A stretch of DNA of 64,000 nucleotides from Microdochium bolleyi (GCA_001566295.1 KQ964248.1:2666001-2730000); one strand, 5' to 3'. Counted from the stretch's first letter, positions 21,621 to 32,955 are shown. Notes: generated from the sequence alone by a model not told the origin. Program-made: numbers and translations.

Positions 21621-23235
21621 GGTGATGGTGCTTGCGGTGGTCTAGTGGTGGTGGTTGAGGTGGTCGGTGAGAGGCGTCTATGACGTTGGTCTTTCGCAGA
21701 GGACGAGAGGAGAGAAGACGCAGCTTTTAAAGCTGCAGTCAAGTCAATTAGATGGGGGGCACCGAACTCAATGGCCAGCGTCACCTCGGAGACTTACGAC
21801 TTTGAGTTGCCAGTCCCAGCTCAGCTAGTCTCCATCACGCGGACCAGTGTTGGCCCGATGAGAAATAACAGGGAGATCGAAGCTTTTCTGATCATTACCG
21901 CCACTGGGGTCTGCGCCTCGGCACTACCGGCCCCTACACATGTGGCTGTCCCGCCCCCGGCAATACGTCCTTATCTCCACATCTCTCTCTATCTCCGTTC
22001 CCGGTTGTCCGTTTTGCAACCCGTCAGAACCTTATCTGAGTGCTGTCTCGAATAGGTAATTCACTCTGTCCTTTCGGTATGAGCGCGGCTCAACCCACAA
22101 CATTACCTATACGTAGGCTCTTCACAAGCACGCAAGCCTTGCGCTCGTCCCTACTCCAACCGCCCTTTGCTGCCATGCCCATCACCACCCCTCCCTCCAC
22201 CGAGCATCACAAACGTGTAGAGTCGGTGCCGTGACAGTTGGCGAAGAGTGCCGGACGAAACTGCCTCTTCTAGAGTATAAAGCTTTGACAATTTCGCTGA
22301 TCTAGCGTAATGAGGTATTTAACGCTCTGCATATAAATATCTTGTCCGAACATATACGACGCGTTGGAGAAAGTCTCGAGTAAGCTGCTTTTTCTGTTTG
22401 ATAGCAAGCATCCGATCCCTCGCTCAAGTTCCAGTTCACCCCAATTCATTTTTGGGCCAGCTCAAGAGCAGAATAGCTTGATCACCTGGAAAATCAATTT
22501 CCTTACCACAATGTTACAACTCGCAATGCAGGTCAGCAGCGGTATCATCCTTGCCCATCCCTGCAGCGCTCAGCCTCGCAGAAACCATGTAGGTTTCATG
22601 CTGACAAAACCTGAGGCGTCGACGACTCATCTAACAATGAATGCGACTTCTCATGCACAGTGATCCTATGTGCAACCGTTACGTCAGAAAGTATGACGGT
22701 AGTTGTCAGCACGCCGAGCGTTGAAGGCCAGCAAGCCAGCAGCAGAGTAGCAGCAGCAGTAGCAGAAGTGGCAGCAGCAATGGCATTAAAGAGTACCCGT
22801 AAGTAAAGCTTCAGATAGTGGAATGCCGACTTTACTTCGCGCCTGACTAGCAGCGTGAATGCTCTTCTGTCCTACATCTAGTCGATCTAACGTCGTCTCC
22901 GCGATCTGGTTCTCCTGTGGTAATAGATAGCCGACAGCAGATGGAAACAAAGAGCCCGGACCAGCCCAAAACCACGACTACAAGCGCCGTCAGGACGAGC
23001 ATCATGGAAGCTATCGTCAGCAAGCCTCCTGCTCAGCAGCACTGAATATGGGTCGGGAGCATATTCCAACTGTGCAGAGGACGCAGCCTCCGTCAAGTCT
23101 GCGGTGGTCGACCACGCCACTCGGGCACGCATCCTTTCACGAACACTGGGGTCGCCGGCATTGTCCCACGACAGCCTCAGCTGTGCACTTCCAATACTTG
23201 TTGCAAATGCTCTTTGGTCGAGATAGGTACTGTAA
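21621..23235. other. 1.6 kb intergenic with a presequence-like ORF
   Basis: Mostly non-coding. One small frame, 22079-22234 (+, 51 codons), starts with an Arg/Ser-rich sequence resembling a mitochondrial presequence (IRRLFTSTQALRSS) and then stops; no continuing exon is found. An AGC-type repeat lies at 22737-22780. Confidence 0.45.
22737..22780. repeat. Imperfect (AGC)n tract
   Basis: Interrupted AGC/AGT trinucleotide units, about 14 copies, in non-coding sequence. Confidence 0.8.
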
Positions 23236-24357
23236 TCACACATCCTCCGCGAGCGGCACCATCTCCTCCCGATTGCCATCCTCATTATGCCCCGCCTTCC
23301 CCCTGATGATGCTATAAACCGTAAACGCCAGCGTGAGTGCTCCCCCCAGCAGTGCCGCAAGCTGGTCAGCGTCAGCCACGGAGATGCCCAGGTCCGGCGT
23401 GATCTTTAGGTCGCCCTGCCACAGCGCAACAGCGCTGAAGATCGAGCCGAAGTACGTCGCGCCGAACACGGTGGCCGCGATCTCGCCAGTCTCCCCGCTG
23501 AGCTCTGGGATCCTCTGGACCCATGCTCGCAGCAGACGTGTCTTTCCGGCAGCCCGGCGGGCCACCTGGCACAGCGCGAGGAGAACCAAAACCCCCGTGC
23601 TCAGAAATGCGCTCGCGCCGAAGCCGTGGAGCATGATGAACGTCGCCGGCATGGTCGCGTCGTACAGCGTCAGCTCGAGGATATCTGTGAAGTGCTCCCC
23701 CGCCGTGAGCTGCACAGCAATGCGGCAGGCGAGGACGTACGCGTGCGCGGTGCTGATAAGGCGCCAGCTGCCGCGGCTCGGCTTCCACCCCTTGCCCGGG
23801 TCGGCCCATAGCACGTCGGCAAAGTTCCACTGCACGAGGAAAGATAACGTGACGATGGTGAGAAACATGTCGCACACGGGAATGGGGCCGGACAAGGCGA
23901 CGATGCGTTGTCCATACGTGACAATGTCATGGGGAATGTGACGTAGGTCGAGTGGGAATCGCACTTCCGGACCAGGCTCCTCATCTGATAGATCGACCTG
24001 CACGTACGGATACCGCAAACAGAACAACACCAGACCCCGTCCAGGCACGCCAAGAAGCCTCAGGGACTGGATGAGTGCATCGGTGGCTGCGAAGACCGGA
24101 TACACCGTCAGCGCAATCAATTCCGCTGTGATTTTGGGCCGGCGGTGGCCCGTGACCGGATCGAGTGGGCAGTAGATGAAGTTGAGGATGAACGACGCCA
24201 GGAGGAGATACCAGCATATGATCGTGCCCGGTCCGTAAAGCCCCGAGGCCTCTTCGTATAGGCCTGCGTTGTATGGAAACAGCGTGCCCACGCTGGTCCG
24301 CTCGAGACCGGCCGTGTCGAGGCGTTCCGGGTGCGAGTAGTTGCAAAGCGAGGCCAT
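23236..24357 (-). CDS. Multi-pass membrane protein, unknown function
   Basis: Intronless, 373 residues; I do not recognise a named family. About six hydrophobic helices are visible: IICWYLLLASFILNFIY (47-63), ELIALTVYPVFAATDALI, DMFLTIVTLSFLVQW, FIMLHGFGASAFLSTGVLVLLALC, ATVFGATYFGSIFSAVAL and LAALLGGALTLAFTVYSII. The protein starts with a Cys/His-containing extracellular-type stretch and ends in a charged tail rich in E/D. Basic residues after helix 4 (VARRAAGKTRLLR) suggest a cytosolic loop. No catalytic or transport motif was seen. Coding quality (long open frame, consistent hydrophobic pattern, GC-rich third positions) supports a real gene. It is oriented like the dioxygenase gene downstream of it on the map but is separated from it by 1 kb. 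Confidence 0.75.
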   Translation of the reverse strand: MASLCNYSHPERLDTAGLERTSVGTLFPYNAGLYEEASGLYGPGTIICWYLLLASFILNFIYCPLDPVTGHRRPKITAELIALTVYPVFAATDALIQSLRLLGVPGRGLVLFCLRYPYVQVDLSDEEPGPEVRFPLDLRHIPHDIVTYGQRIVALSGPIPVCDMFLTIVTLSFLVQWNFADVLWADPGKGWKPSRGSWRLISTAHAYVLACRIAVQLTAGEHFTDILELTLYDATMPATFIMLHGFGASAFLSTGVLVLLALCQVARRAAGKTRLLRAWVQRIPELSGETGEIAATVFGATYFGSIFSAVALWQGDLKITPDLGISVADADQLAALLGGALTLAFTVYSIIRGKAGHNEDGNREEMVPLAEDV

Positions 24358-25350
24358 GGCGGCGGCGTGCGTGTGCAGACAGTCCGCTGGTGGAAAGATG
24401 CAGACTCAGCCGTGCTCATCCACTTCGAGCGTTCTTGTCCTTCAGTGAGGATCGCCGTCCGCTGGACTCGTGCAGGGAGGTCATGCCATGTATTTATGGT
24501 GGTGACGGAAAGGGCGCTCACACCCAAAGCGCGCTGTGCACACTCTAGCACCTGCACGAAGACTCAGCCGCTCGGTGGCTGCCTTGGACAGGGGGTCGCT
24601 GAGTCTGCCTTACCTCAGAACGCACACCCGCTAGACGAATAAGTCATTTTGGAAGCGTCGATGAGTGATCAACTATACCAGCAGCGATTTGCTCGATTGG
24701 ACTGTGCCACTGCGGTTGCGAAAGACCCCTCAGTCGGCTGTATGTGCTTGCTTGGGTCCAGTGTTGCAAAGCGACGCAAGTGCTGTGTTGGTCTAACCTC
24801 TACCTCTATCTCTATCAACATTTGCTACCCGTTTCAATCTCTCCTCTGGTCATCAATCGAATCAAGGTTCCTGCCAACCCATGTATGTGCTACCCAACTG
24901 GACACGCGCAACATAGACAAAGACAACATCGACAGTGGCGGGCCTGGAGGTGGCGTTCAAAGTCGAGCGCTGCCATCATGGTGTTTCTCGCCAAACCGGT
25001 GAAGCATTCGGACCTAGAGTGTTCCCGGACGTATTGTCCTTGGGCAGGTTGTTCTCCAACTCGGCAGTCTCGAATAGAGCATCTCCGGGCAAGATTGGTA
25101 GTGTGTTCCATGTCCACTAATCTAGAGGCTGCAGCGGTCTCTTCCTCAGCTCCTTTTGCAACCATGCGATTGTCGCGCAATCCTTGGCGGACTGCCTTCT
25201 CCCCTTCTTGACCGAGTCTGGATTTCCTGAATCGCGCTTCTTTGGCTTTCTGACCCTAGCGGCCTGGCAGCTGGTGTCGGCGTGCCAATCTCGATTGACG
25301 GACGTGTTTCAGGAGAACTGTCAACCGAAAAAATCGTTGACTGGAGTGCC
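24358..25350. other. Intergenic, no gene seen
   Basis: Promoter side of the membrane-protein gene and 3' flank of the dioxygenase. Small frames only, none recognisable. Confidence 0.5.
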
Positions 25351-26808
25351 CTAGGATGGCACATACTGCGCGCTTTCTCCTGCCAGCGGCTTCTCTGTCT
25401 CGCCCACTTTCGTGTCCCCAATCTTTCGCGGTACCGGCTTCTTGTCCTTCTTCCATTGCATAGCATATTGTCGGGCCGCATCGTGAACACCAGTCTTGGG
25501 TTTCTCTGGCTCGCGAGCTTTGGCGGCCTGGTACAAGGTGTTGAAGTATGAGTCCTGATCGACGTAGGTGCCCTTGAGCCAGCGCGCACCAGCCGCCGAG
25601 TCAAACTGCTTCCTGCCGTGGAGGAGACGCAGGTTGTCAAAGATGACGCAGTCGCCGGGCTGGTACCGGTACTCGAACACATGCTCTGGCTTCTCGATGA
25701 GCCTCTGCATGAGCTGCAGAGCGTGGTGCCAGGCCTGATGCCGCGAGTTGCCATTGTTGGACATCCGCAAATGCTGCTCGGGTTTCTGGAAGGGCGGCGA
25801 CCAGAAGATCTCCCTCCTGTCAGACGTGACGGTGGTACGATCATTCATGAACTCATACCCGCCCTTATCGTAGCGGTACGTGGTCGGTTTCTCGCTGAGG
25901 ATCTGCCACGAGGTCGAGCTGATGTGCTTGAGAGACGCACCAGCACGAGCGCCATCGCTGAAGAGCGCCTCGCCACCTTGGGTGCTGTTCTCGAGACAAT
26001 GCAGCAGTTGCAGCTTGGGCGGATTCCGCATGTAGAGCAGGTCTTGGTGCAGTCCCAGGAACGAGCTCGTGTACGCCACGTTCTCCGCCTTAGGCTTTGA
26101 CCGCACGTCCCATGTCCTGCCGTAGAATGACTCCTGAATCAGGCCGATCTTGCCGGCGATGCCTTCGACAGCCGTCTCCTCTTGCGGGACTCCCTGGAGG
26201 AAAAATAGACCATACAGGCGCAAGGTGTCGAGCGCGGTTCGGAACTCGTCACCTCCCTGCATGAAGGACTCGTAGCTGTAGAAGGGCTTCCGCTCGGCAA
26301 GCTTCTTGGCATCCCACAGCTCCGGGACGCCTTGCGGGTTTCTTATGGAATTTTCGTGAGAGAACGGCTCGTGCAGCCAGCCCTGCACGCTCTCGGCTGG
26401 ATATTCAGACACGTGGTCTTGCTCCCCCTGGAAGTCGGCCTCCCAGACGATCCGGAGTGCCCCACCAGGCGTCTTGACGGCTTCACGGATCTTATGCGAC
26501 GACGGCACCTGGGCGGTGGCAAAGTTCTTCTGTCCCGAGTGCGGGTCGACACATTCCGGGCAGCGGCATGCGTCGCGCAGCCAAGATCGCGGGAGAACCA
26601 GGTCTGCTTCGGCTCCAGTAGGGCGCAGCGCGAACTTGGTATCGCTGTGATTGAGAAGACCGACGTCCCATTTTCTGGTTTGCTTTGTGAGGACAGACCC
26701 TTTATTCGACGCAGGCTCTGCTACGGGAGCAGCGGCACTGTGAGCGAGGCGGGCACGTGCTGCAAACCTCGTGCCAAGTGCTCTCGGGAGAGCCCTGATT
26801 TGCAACAT
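25351..26808 (-). CDS. Mitochondrial gamma-butyrobetaine/trimethyllysine dioxygenase-family enzyme
   Basis: Intronless, 485 residues. The N-terminus is a mitochondrial presequence (Arg-rich, no acids, residues 1-25). The N-terminal DUF971-like zinc domain shows WLRDACRCPEC with C81, C83, C86 and H90. The TauD/JmjC-type double-stranded beta-helix has the iron facial triad H254-x-D256 (LHQDLLY) and distal H397 (LLHGRK), with an Arg downstream for 2-oxoglutarate. Both domains together are typical of gamma-butyrobetaine dioxygenase and epsilon-trimethyllysine dioxygenase, the Fe(II)/2-oxoglutarate hydroxylases of carnitine synthesis; I cannot separate the two by eye. The charged Lys-rich C-terminal extension of about 60 residues is longer than in animal BBOX. 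The ATG at 26808 was chosen because it opens the presequence; the in-frame stretch up to 26967 is not coding-like. Confidence 0.9.
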   Translation of the reverse strand: MLQIRALPRALGTRFAARARLAHSAAAPVAEPASNKGSVLTKQTRKWDVGLLNHSDTKFALRPTGAEADLVLPRSWLRDACRCPECVDPHSGQKNFATAQVPSSHKIREAVKTPGGALRIVWEADFQGEQDHVSEYPAESVQGWLHEPFSHENSIRNPQGVPELWDAKKLAERKPFYSYESFMQGGDEFRTALDTLRLYGLFFLQGVPQEETAVEGIAGKIGLIQESFYGRTWDVRSKPKAENVAYTSSFLGLHQDLLYMRNPPKLQLLHCLENSTQGGEALFSDGARAGASLKHISSTSWQILSEKPTTYRYDKGGYEFMNDRTTVTSDRREIFWSPPFQKPEQHLRMSNNGNSRHQAWHHALQLMQRLIEKPEHVFEYRYQPGDCVIFDNLRLLHGRKQFDSAAGARWLKGTYVDQDSYFNTLYQAAKAREPEKPKTGVHDAARQYAMQWKKDKKPVPRKIGDTKVGETEKPLAGESAQYVPS

Positions 26809-27365
26809 GGCACGCGAAGTACTCGCCCAGGTCGCTCTGGGCGATGCTGGATGGTAATGACAGTTGTTGGAAAAAGTGAAAGACAGTCGGCAACCTCCTC
26901 CGGTGCAGATGTTGTTTGGTCGTGATGTAGTTGGGGAGAAGATTGTGTGCATGTGCCGATCCCGCACTCACATGTGTGCTGTGAGCGTAGCGCGGCCCTC
27001 GGCACTTTCCGCCGTTGCAGGGGTCCTGCCTGGGGTAGCTCCTGCCCCTCACGCCTGTGTTCCGCACTTCGAGCCGGGTCCACCGCCTGCTGGTCATGGC
27101 AGCAGCACTCTATCTTATCGGCGCCAGGGTCCACTCTTTTGCGTTCTGCCTCCTGGGAAATTCTCTAAAAAGTTTCGAGCCTGCAGTGGAGAGTGCCCGG
27201 GTCCGGGCGCAGCAGATTATTGGCAGCCCTCTCACTACGCAGCAACCGGAAGAAAACAACTACACATCAATATCCTGCACGGTATTCACTCTCTGTACTT
27301 GGGCCGTGATACTCATTCTTTTGCGCTGCGGAACTCACCCATCAGCGACCCACTACATAATCACA
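26809..27365. promoter_or_regulatory. Divergent promoter region, dioxygenase / RRP15
   Basis: A 557-base gap separates the two start codons, so both genes must be initiated from within it. No canonical TATA box was identified by eye. Confidence 0.6.
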
Positions 27366-28370
27366 ATGGCAGGCCCCAACTCGAGGAAACGCGACCGGCC
27401 AGATGCTGCGACGAGCACCCACTCCAAATCAGTCAAGGGCCCGCGGCCGACAAAGAAGCAGCGGAAAGTACACCAGTACCACAGCAGCAGCTCGGAAGAC
27501 GAAGGAGAGGATGCGGACGGCGGTGCCTTCACGGCCGTCAACGTCATGGACGACTCTGACAACGACAGCGTCAACCTCGACAAGGCAATCGTGGACAACC
27601 TCGACGGTGATTCCGCCGCCGACTCGGACTCGGACTCGGAGATCGACCCGGAGGAGGCCGCTGCCGTGATACGGAACAAAAAGGCCAAGGCCACCGGCAC
27701 CACACCCAAGAAGCCAAAGACAAAGGCCGCGCGGGACGCGCCGAAAGAGTCTGACGAGGAGTCATCAAATGACGACAGCGACGAGGAGATGGACGACGAG
27801 TTTGATGTGTCAGACGACGAAGAGGGCGGCGCGTCAGGGGCCAACAAGAAGAAGCAGTCCAAGCGCAACGACCCGTCTGCCTTCGCGACATCCATCTCCA
27901 AGATCCTCTCGACCAAGCTGTCCGTGAGCAAGCAGGCCGACCCAGTCCTGTCGCGGTCTCTCGACGCCAAGAAGTCGGCACAGGAGGCCGTCGACACGGC
28001 GCTCGAGGCCAAGGCCCGGAGAAAGATGCGTGAGCAGAAGAAGCTCGCCTCGGAAAAGGGCCGGGTCAAGGACGTCCTCGTGGGTGCAACCGATGCCAAG
28101 ACGGGCGACTCGATCGAGAACACGGGGCAGATCCAGCAGACGGAGCGCCGCCTGCGCAAGGTCGCCCACCGCGGTGTGATTATGCTGTTCCGCGCCGTTA
28201 GGGAAGCGCAGGAGCGTGCTGTCGAGGCGGACAAGGGCGCGCGCAAGGAGGGCATTATCGGCGCGCAGAGCAGGAACGAGAAGGTCAACGAGATGAGCAA
28301 ACAGGGCTTCTTGGACCTGATTGCGGGCAGCGGAGGGAAGCTGAAAAAGGGTGGTCTTCAGGAGGCGTAA
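27366..28370 (+). CDS. Ribosomal RNA-processing protein 15
   Basis: Intronless, 334 residues. The N-terminal half is a long acidic/basic disordered region with many Ser/Asp/Glu clusters (for example SSSSEDEGED) and KK/KRK nuclear-localisation-like patches. The conserved Rrp15 domain occupies the C-terminal half: DPSAFATSISKILSTKL, then a helical Lys/Arg-rich segment with KARRKMREQKK and GRVKDVL, and RRLRKVAHRGVIMLFRAVREAQ. Rrp15 is a nucleolar pre-60S factor needed for 27S pre-rRNA maturation and 5.8S/25S rRNA formation. I selected the ATG at 27366; an in-frame opening to 27057 lies over the divergent promoter and is not conserved in character. Confidence 0.95.
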   Translation: MAGPNSRKRDRPDAATSTHSKSVKGPRPTKKQRKVHQYHSSSSEDEGEDADGGAFTAVNVMDDSDNDSVNLDKAIVDNLDGDSAADSDSDSEIDPEEAAAVIRNKKAKATGTTPKKPKTKAARDAPKESDEESSNDDSDEEMDDEFDVSDDEEGGASGANKKKQSKRNDPSAFATSISKILSTKLSVSKQADPVLSRSLDAKKSAQEAVDTALEAKARRKMREQKKLASEKGRVKDVLVGATDAKTGDSIENTGQIQQTERRLRKVAHRGVIMLFRAVREAQERAVEADKGARKEGIIGAQSRNEKVNEMSKQGFLDLIAGSGGKLKKGGLQEA

Positions 28371-28869
28371 GAGGCCATGATAGGGACAGATGTTGTTTTG
28401 CATTTCATGAAAGCACATGCATATTTGCATATTCGGCATAGTCGAGGGAATAGATACCCAATATCCTCGCCTTGTTGGTGTCTGGCATCGACTTGTGATT
28501 TGTCGTACTTTTAAGGGCGGGCTTGTGTTTAAAGAGTTCATTTTATTACGTCAGATGAATGGTTACATGTTGTACATTTAGAGGTCTTCGTTCCCTTGCC
28601 ATTCCCAGCTCGGATTCTCCAAAAATGATGATGACCAAGCTCGATATGCTCTGCTTTACCCCAATATTCATGTCGCTCTATACTGGTAGATTCTCGCACC
28701 GATCCCTGAGCAGAAACTTGTGTCTACACGGCAGGCGTCAATACCGCGCCGTGAATGGCTGGCCCCGTCAACTCTGCTGACCGTCATGCCACATCCTTAG
28801 CAGCTTCATGCTCATATGCACTCACACAAATACACACACACACACACACACATACACGCACGGCCGTCA
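28371..28869. other. Convergent intergenic between RRP15 and ferredoxin genes
   Basis: Shared 3' flanks of two convergent genes. A CA microsatellite sits just beyond the ferredoxin stop. No gene seen. Confidence 0.6.
28832..28851. repeat. (CA)n microsatellite
   Basis: Ten CA units about 20 bases downstream of the ferredoxin stop codon, probably inside its 3' UTR. Confidence 0.9.
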
Positions 28870-29561
28870 TCACCTCGCCGAGAAGTCCGCCGCCTGCATG
28901 TTCCTGCTCATCGCGGGCAGCTGGACCTTGAGCCCGTCGAGCTCTTTGGTCATGCAGACCTGGCAGCCGAGGCGGCTGGTCTCGGTGAGGCCGAACGCGA
29001 GGTCGAGCATGTCGTTCTCGTCGTCAGTGGCCTCGGGCATGCGGTTGTACATGGCGGCGTCGGTGACGATGACGTGGCAGGTCGAGCAGGCGCAGGAGCC
29101 GCCGCAGGCGCCCTCCATCTCGAGGTCGTTGGCCTGCGCGATGTCGAGCAGGTTGTCGCCCTTGGAGACCTGGAAGGGGTGCTCGCGGCCCTCCTTGTCG
29201 ACAAAGGTTATGTTGAGTCTGTGCGAACATTGTGGAAGTGTGTCAGTCAATGGGGATCTGGGGACGTTACGGGCTTGGATGGTTTGTGGGTGTGGGACGG
29301 TGAAGAGTGAGGGGGGCTTGACACGTACTCCTCGCCCGGCTTGGGCGGATGTATGTGGCCATGCTGCGAGGCGCGGGTTGTGCTGAAGGAGCGCAGGAAG
29401 AGCTGCTGTGCCAACGCTATTGTAGGTCGGAATGCCGACTGCTGCCTTGTCCGTGACGATGAGAAGCAGGCGCTCTGAGATGCGGTGGTTTGGGCCGGTC
29501 GGAGGGGGGCGGAGAGCCTGGGCAGTGCCCGGCCAAGAGCTCGTGTTGTCGCCATGGTCAT
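28870..29561 (-). CDS. Mitochondrial [2Fe-2S] ferredoxin (adrenodoxin/Yah1 type)
   Basis: Exons 29561-29329 and 29218-28870 (110-base intron, gtacgt to cacag) give 193 residues. A long Arg/Ser-rich mitochondrial presequence (about 60 residues, ending around RSFSTTRASQ) precedes the ferredoxin fold. Cluster ligands are in CGGSCACSTC (three cysteines with the adrenodoxin spacing C-x5-C-x2-C) and the fourth in RLGCQV. The acidic MLDLAFGLTETS segment before the last ligand matches the adrenodoxin partner-binding helix. Proteins of this type pass electrons from ferredoxin reductase to iron-sulfur cluster assembly and haem A synthesis in the matrix. A second in-frame ATG at 29555 is an alternative start. 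The intron joins GEE to LNITFVDK; reading through it would give a false protein. Confidence 0.94.
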
Positions 29562-30652
29562 GATATGTGAGGGAAGCTCGAGAGAAGGCTTGCGGCAAGT
29601 CGAGGGGAGTCGTTGTTGCTCTGTGGCTGTTGGGCGGGCGAGATCGGAGTTATATGAACATCGGCCGAGCCGGCACGAAAATTTCTGGCGGCGGGCGGGC
29701 AGGCAAAGCGAGCCGGGCACGAAGCAGCCGGCAGCGAGCTCGAGAGGTCGGTAAGGAGAGACTTAGTGCTCGCGGGCCGGGAAATGCACAGGCCGGACGA
29801 GTCGACAATGTTTGCTCCGCGACAAGGAACGTGCTGCGGGTTGGTTGAGATGCGGCAGGAACAAAGCAAGGAGGAGGGCGGGCTGCGCCGTGACGGAGCT
29901 TCAATTGGCGACCGGCCGGCCGGGGACCACTGGTTGTGGGAGCACATTCACCGCGCTTGTGATTGGGTGGGCACACCAAGATATCGTAGTGCAGATCATG
30001 GGTCGCTCAAGTGCACATCTCTGAACTGGATGTTCAGCTGTTTATAGTGCCAGATTCATACGGGGGATGAACAAGTCTGAAGACATTGCTGATGCAATAC
30101 TGCCCAACAGCCTCAGTTGTCACGGAGCCGGGTCTTGTGGCAGTCTTGCAAGGTTGGATAGTGTCAAGCGCTTCAAATGCCTCCGACTATGAGTATCCGT
30201 ACCTCCGTTTCCCCTCCTTGAGAAATGTTTACCGCTGCGAAGCGGCGCTGGAGAGCAGAGGGCGAAAAGTGGGAGGGGCATGGATCCTCGAGCAGCGAGG
30301 GCCAATCACCATGACGCATCAGCGGCGCCAGCACAGAGCACAAAGCAATGAGCCCCCTGCTAGTGCTAGTGGCCGACGCCCGCTCCCAGCCCAGCCCGGC
30401 GCACCACTGGCAACGAACCTGACCGCCAGCTCCGTCATGCAAACTCGGTCTGCCCGAGTCACCATCGTCGTCGACACAGTCACACCACCACGCGACAGCC
30501 CCTCGACTGCCTGACTCTTGTCCAACGACCGAGCTGTGTATTGACATCTCGACAGCCGTCCACACTCGGGAGCTGCCCTTCACACCCGCTCCAGCCGACC
30601 ACGGCGCTGCCTCAACGCAGCCTTGGGCGCTCCGCAAACACAGCCCGCTGAG
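29562..30652. promoter_or_regulatory. Divergent promoter region, ferredoxin / Ugo1
   Basis: 1.1 kb separates the start codons of two divergently transcribed mitochondrial-protein genes. No other gene is seen; the frames here are short or antisense. Confidence 0.55.
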
Positions 30653-32235
30653 ATGGCTTCCCCGAGAGAGGGCGTGAACCCTCTGCGCCCGTACTACATC
30701 CCTCCCACAATCGGCGAGCAGACAGAAAAGGCCCTGCCCTCACGCCCTCCCACAGTTCCGTCGTCCGGCGGCCACCCCTCCGCTCGCTACGCCTCCAAGG
30801 CTCGCGACATCTTCCAGGACATCGACTACCAGAGCTACCTCGACGACAGCTCCCCGTCCACCTTCCAGTCCGCCAAGAACCTCGTCGACGAGCTGCTATG
30901 GAAGTACAGCTCCGTGCTCATGAGCCAGCCCTTCGAGGTGGCCAAGACCATCCTCCAGGTCCGCCTTCAAGATGACCTCGGTGGGTTGACACCACGGCCA
31001 GCCGCCATATCGAGGGCTCCAAGCTCAGCCAGCGGCATCATCAGTCCACCCCACAGCACGATATGGGACCAGGTATGTCGGGCTTATGCTTTGTGCAGTC
31101 TCCCTTCACGTGCTTGGCGACATGAGCTGACAACTTCAATTTCTAGGACCGTGAATCCGACTCAGACCCAGATGAGATCGCCTACTTCACCTCAAATGCC
31201 CCCATGACACCCACTCCATCAGGCCGATCGCGGCGGCGCCGCCCCTCGACACCAACAGAGTCACTCAATGAGACCAGCGAGTCAATAGCAGCCAGTATGC
31301 ATCAGCTCACCATCAAGCGGCCAGACTCGATTTTCGAAGTCATCTCCCAGCTGTGGGGCAAGGAGGCAGCTTGGGGTGTCTGGAAGGGCACCAATGCCAC
31401 CTTCTTGTACACCGTCCTGCAGTCTCTGCTGGAGAACTGGTCGCGCAGCTTGCTGAGCGCGCTCCTCAACGTACCAGATCTCGGACTCAAAGACGACGTC
31501 GACCGCCTGGTCGATGTCGCCTCGCCATACCCGTGGCTCTCTCTGGGTGTTGCAGCCGCTGCTGCTGTTGCCACGGGACTCGCCCTTGCGCCGCTGGACC
31601 TCGTGCGGACCCGGCTGATCGTGACCGCGACGTCGCGTGGTTCGAGGCGGACGCTGAAGACGCTCGAGGCCCTACCCTCTTGGACGTGCGCGCCATCTCT
31701 GGTCGCGCCGACGATCTTCAACGCCCTTGTGCACCCGATTCTCACGCTGTCGACGCCGCTCGTGCTGCGATCCCAGTTCCTGATTGACCGCGACCTGTCG
31801 CCGACGACATTCTCGATCGCCAGGTTCCTCACCTCGTGCACATCCCTCTTCGTGAAGCTGCCGCTCGAGACGGTCCTGCGCCGCGGACAGGTCCAGATTC
31901 TCTCCAACGAAGAGCATCTGCGCGCGATGGGCAACGCGGCCTCGCTCGAGCCCGTCGTGACTCCGGGGCCGTACAACGGCGTGGTGGGCACTATGTACAC
32001 GATCGTCACCGAGGAGGGCTCCCGGCCGATCCCGATCCCGGCATCCAAGGGTGCCGCTGGTCGGCACAAGCGCGGCAAGAGCAAGGCCGCCGCCGCCGCC
32101 ACAACCAGCGAGATCGTCTATAGGAAGGGTCAGGGCCTGCCGGGCCTGTGGCGCGGGTGGAAGGTGAGCGCTTGGGGCCTCGCGGGGCTCTGGGTGGCCT
32201 CGATGGTGGGTGCCGGTGGCGAGGGCGAGTTCTGA
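30653..32235 (+). CDS. Mitochondrial outer-membrane fusion protein Ugo1-like
   Basis: Exons 30653-31072 and 31147-32235 (74-base intron, gtatgt to ttctag) give 502 residues. It is a degenerate mitochondrial-carrier-like protein. The N-terminal 60 residues are Pro-rich; WKYSSVLMSQPFEVAKTILQVRLQ is a carrier-type signature (PxEVAKTxLQ), a second repeat has LALAPLDLVRTRLIV, and a third has FVKLPLETVLRRGQVQIL. Such relaxed P-x-[DE]-x-x-[RK] motifs with several helices are what fungal Ugo1 shows. Ugo1 links Fzo1 and Mgm1 in mitochondrial outer-membrane fusion in yeast. A Lys/Arg/Ala-rich loop (about 450-462) and a short Gly/Glu tail complete the protein. Confidence 0.85.
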
Positions 32236-32928
32236 TGAAATCCGCCATCTCACGAGACTGGCGTCCGGCAGTAGAGGCCTCGCAGGTTGAGATCATGACA
32301 CACGAGAAGCGAGACGGAAGTGAAGCGATGCGGAACGCGGAAAGCGGACTGTGTTAGAGCGCAAGCAACGAAAAGGCACTCTGTATATAATGAAGACTCT
32401 GAACGACCTGAATGAACGATATCCCCCTCCTTCAATAGAGACTATCAAAGCAACAAAGTTCATACACGATGGTGAAAGAGTGACGAGTGCCCAACGGGGC
32501 GTGTATGGACGAGGTACTGTAAAAAGTACCTGAAGATACGCGTACCTTATCTGAAGCGTGCGTGCAAAACACGCTACCTATTCCTCCGGAAGATCCACAG
32601 CGGGAGCGGCGCCCTAAGTACCCTAGGGTAAGGTATGCGAGCCTGGGAGCTCTACCCAAGCGAACGCGCGGGAACTCCATAGGGCTCTACTCCCCGGCCC
32701 AGCCAGGCGACCACAGGCACGTGCGACCCTAGCTAAGAAGAAAGTCCTCGCTAGCTTGGCCTCCAGACAAGCTGAGCGAGGCGTCCGTCCCTGGCAGGTC
32801 CCTCACTAGCAGCATGCATGACATGTCACAATCCTGCGATTGTAGGTCTGGGTTCTAGCCCATCACGAGGAAGGCTATATTCAAGGATTTTTCCCCGCGC
32901 GCGGCGCGTGGGGGGGAGAGGAGGGGGA

Positions 32929-32955
32929 AGAGAGAGAGAGAGAGAGAGAGAGAGA
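32929..32955. repeat. (GA)n microsatellite
   Basis: Thirteen uninterrupted AG units preceded by an impure G/A-rich stretch. Confidence 0.9.
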
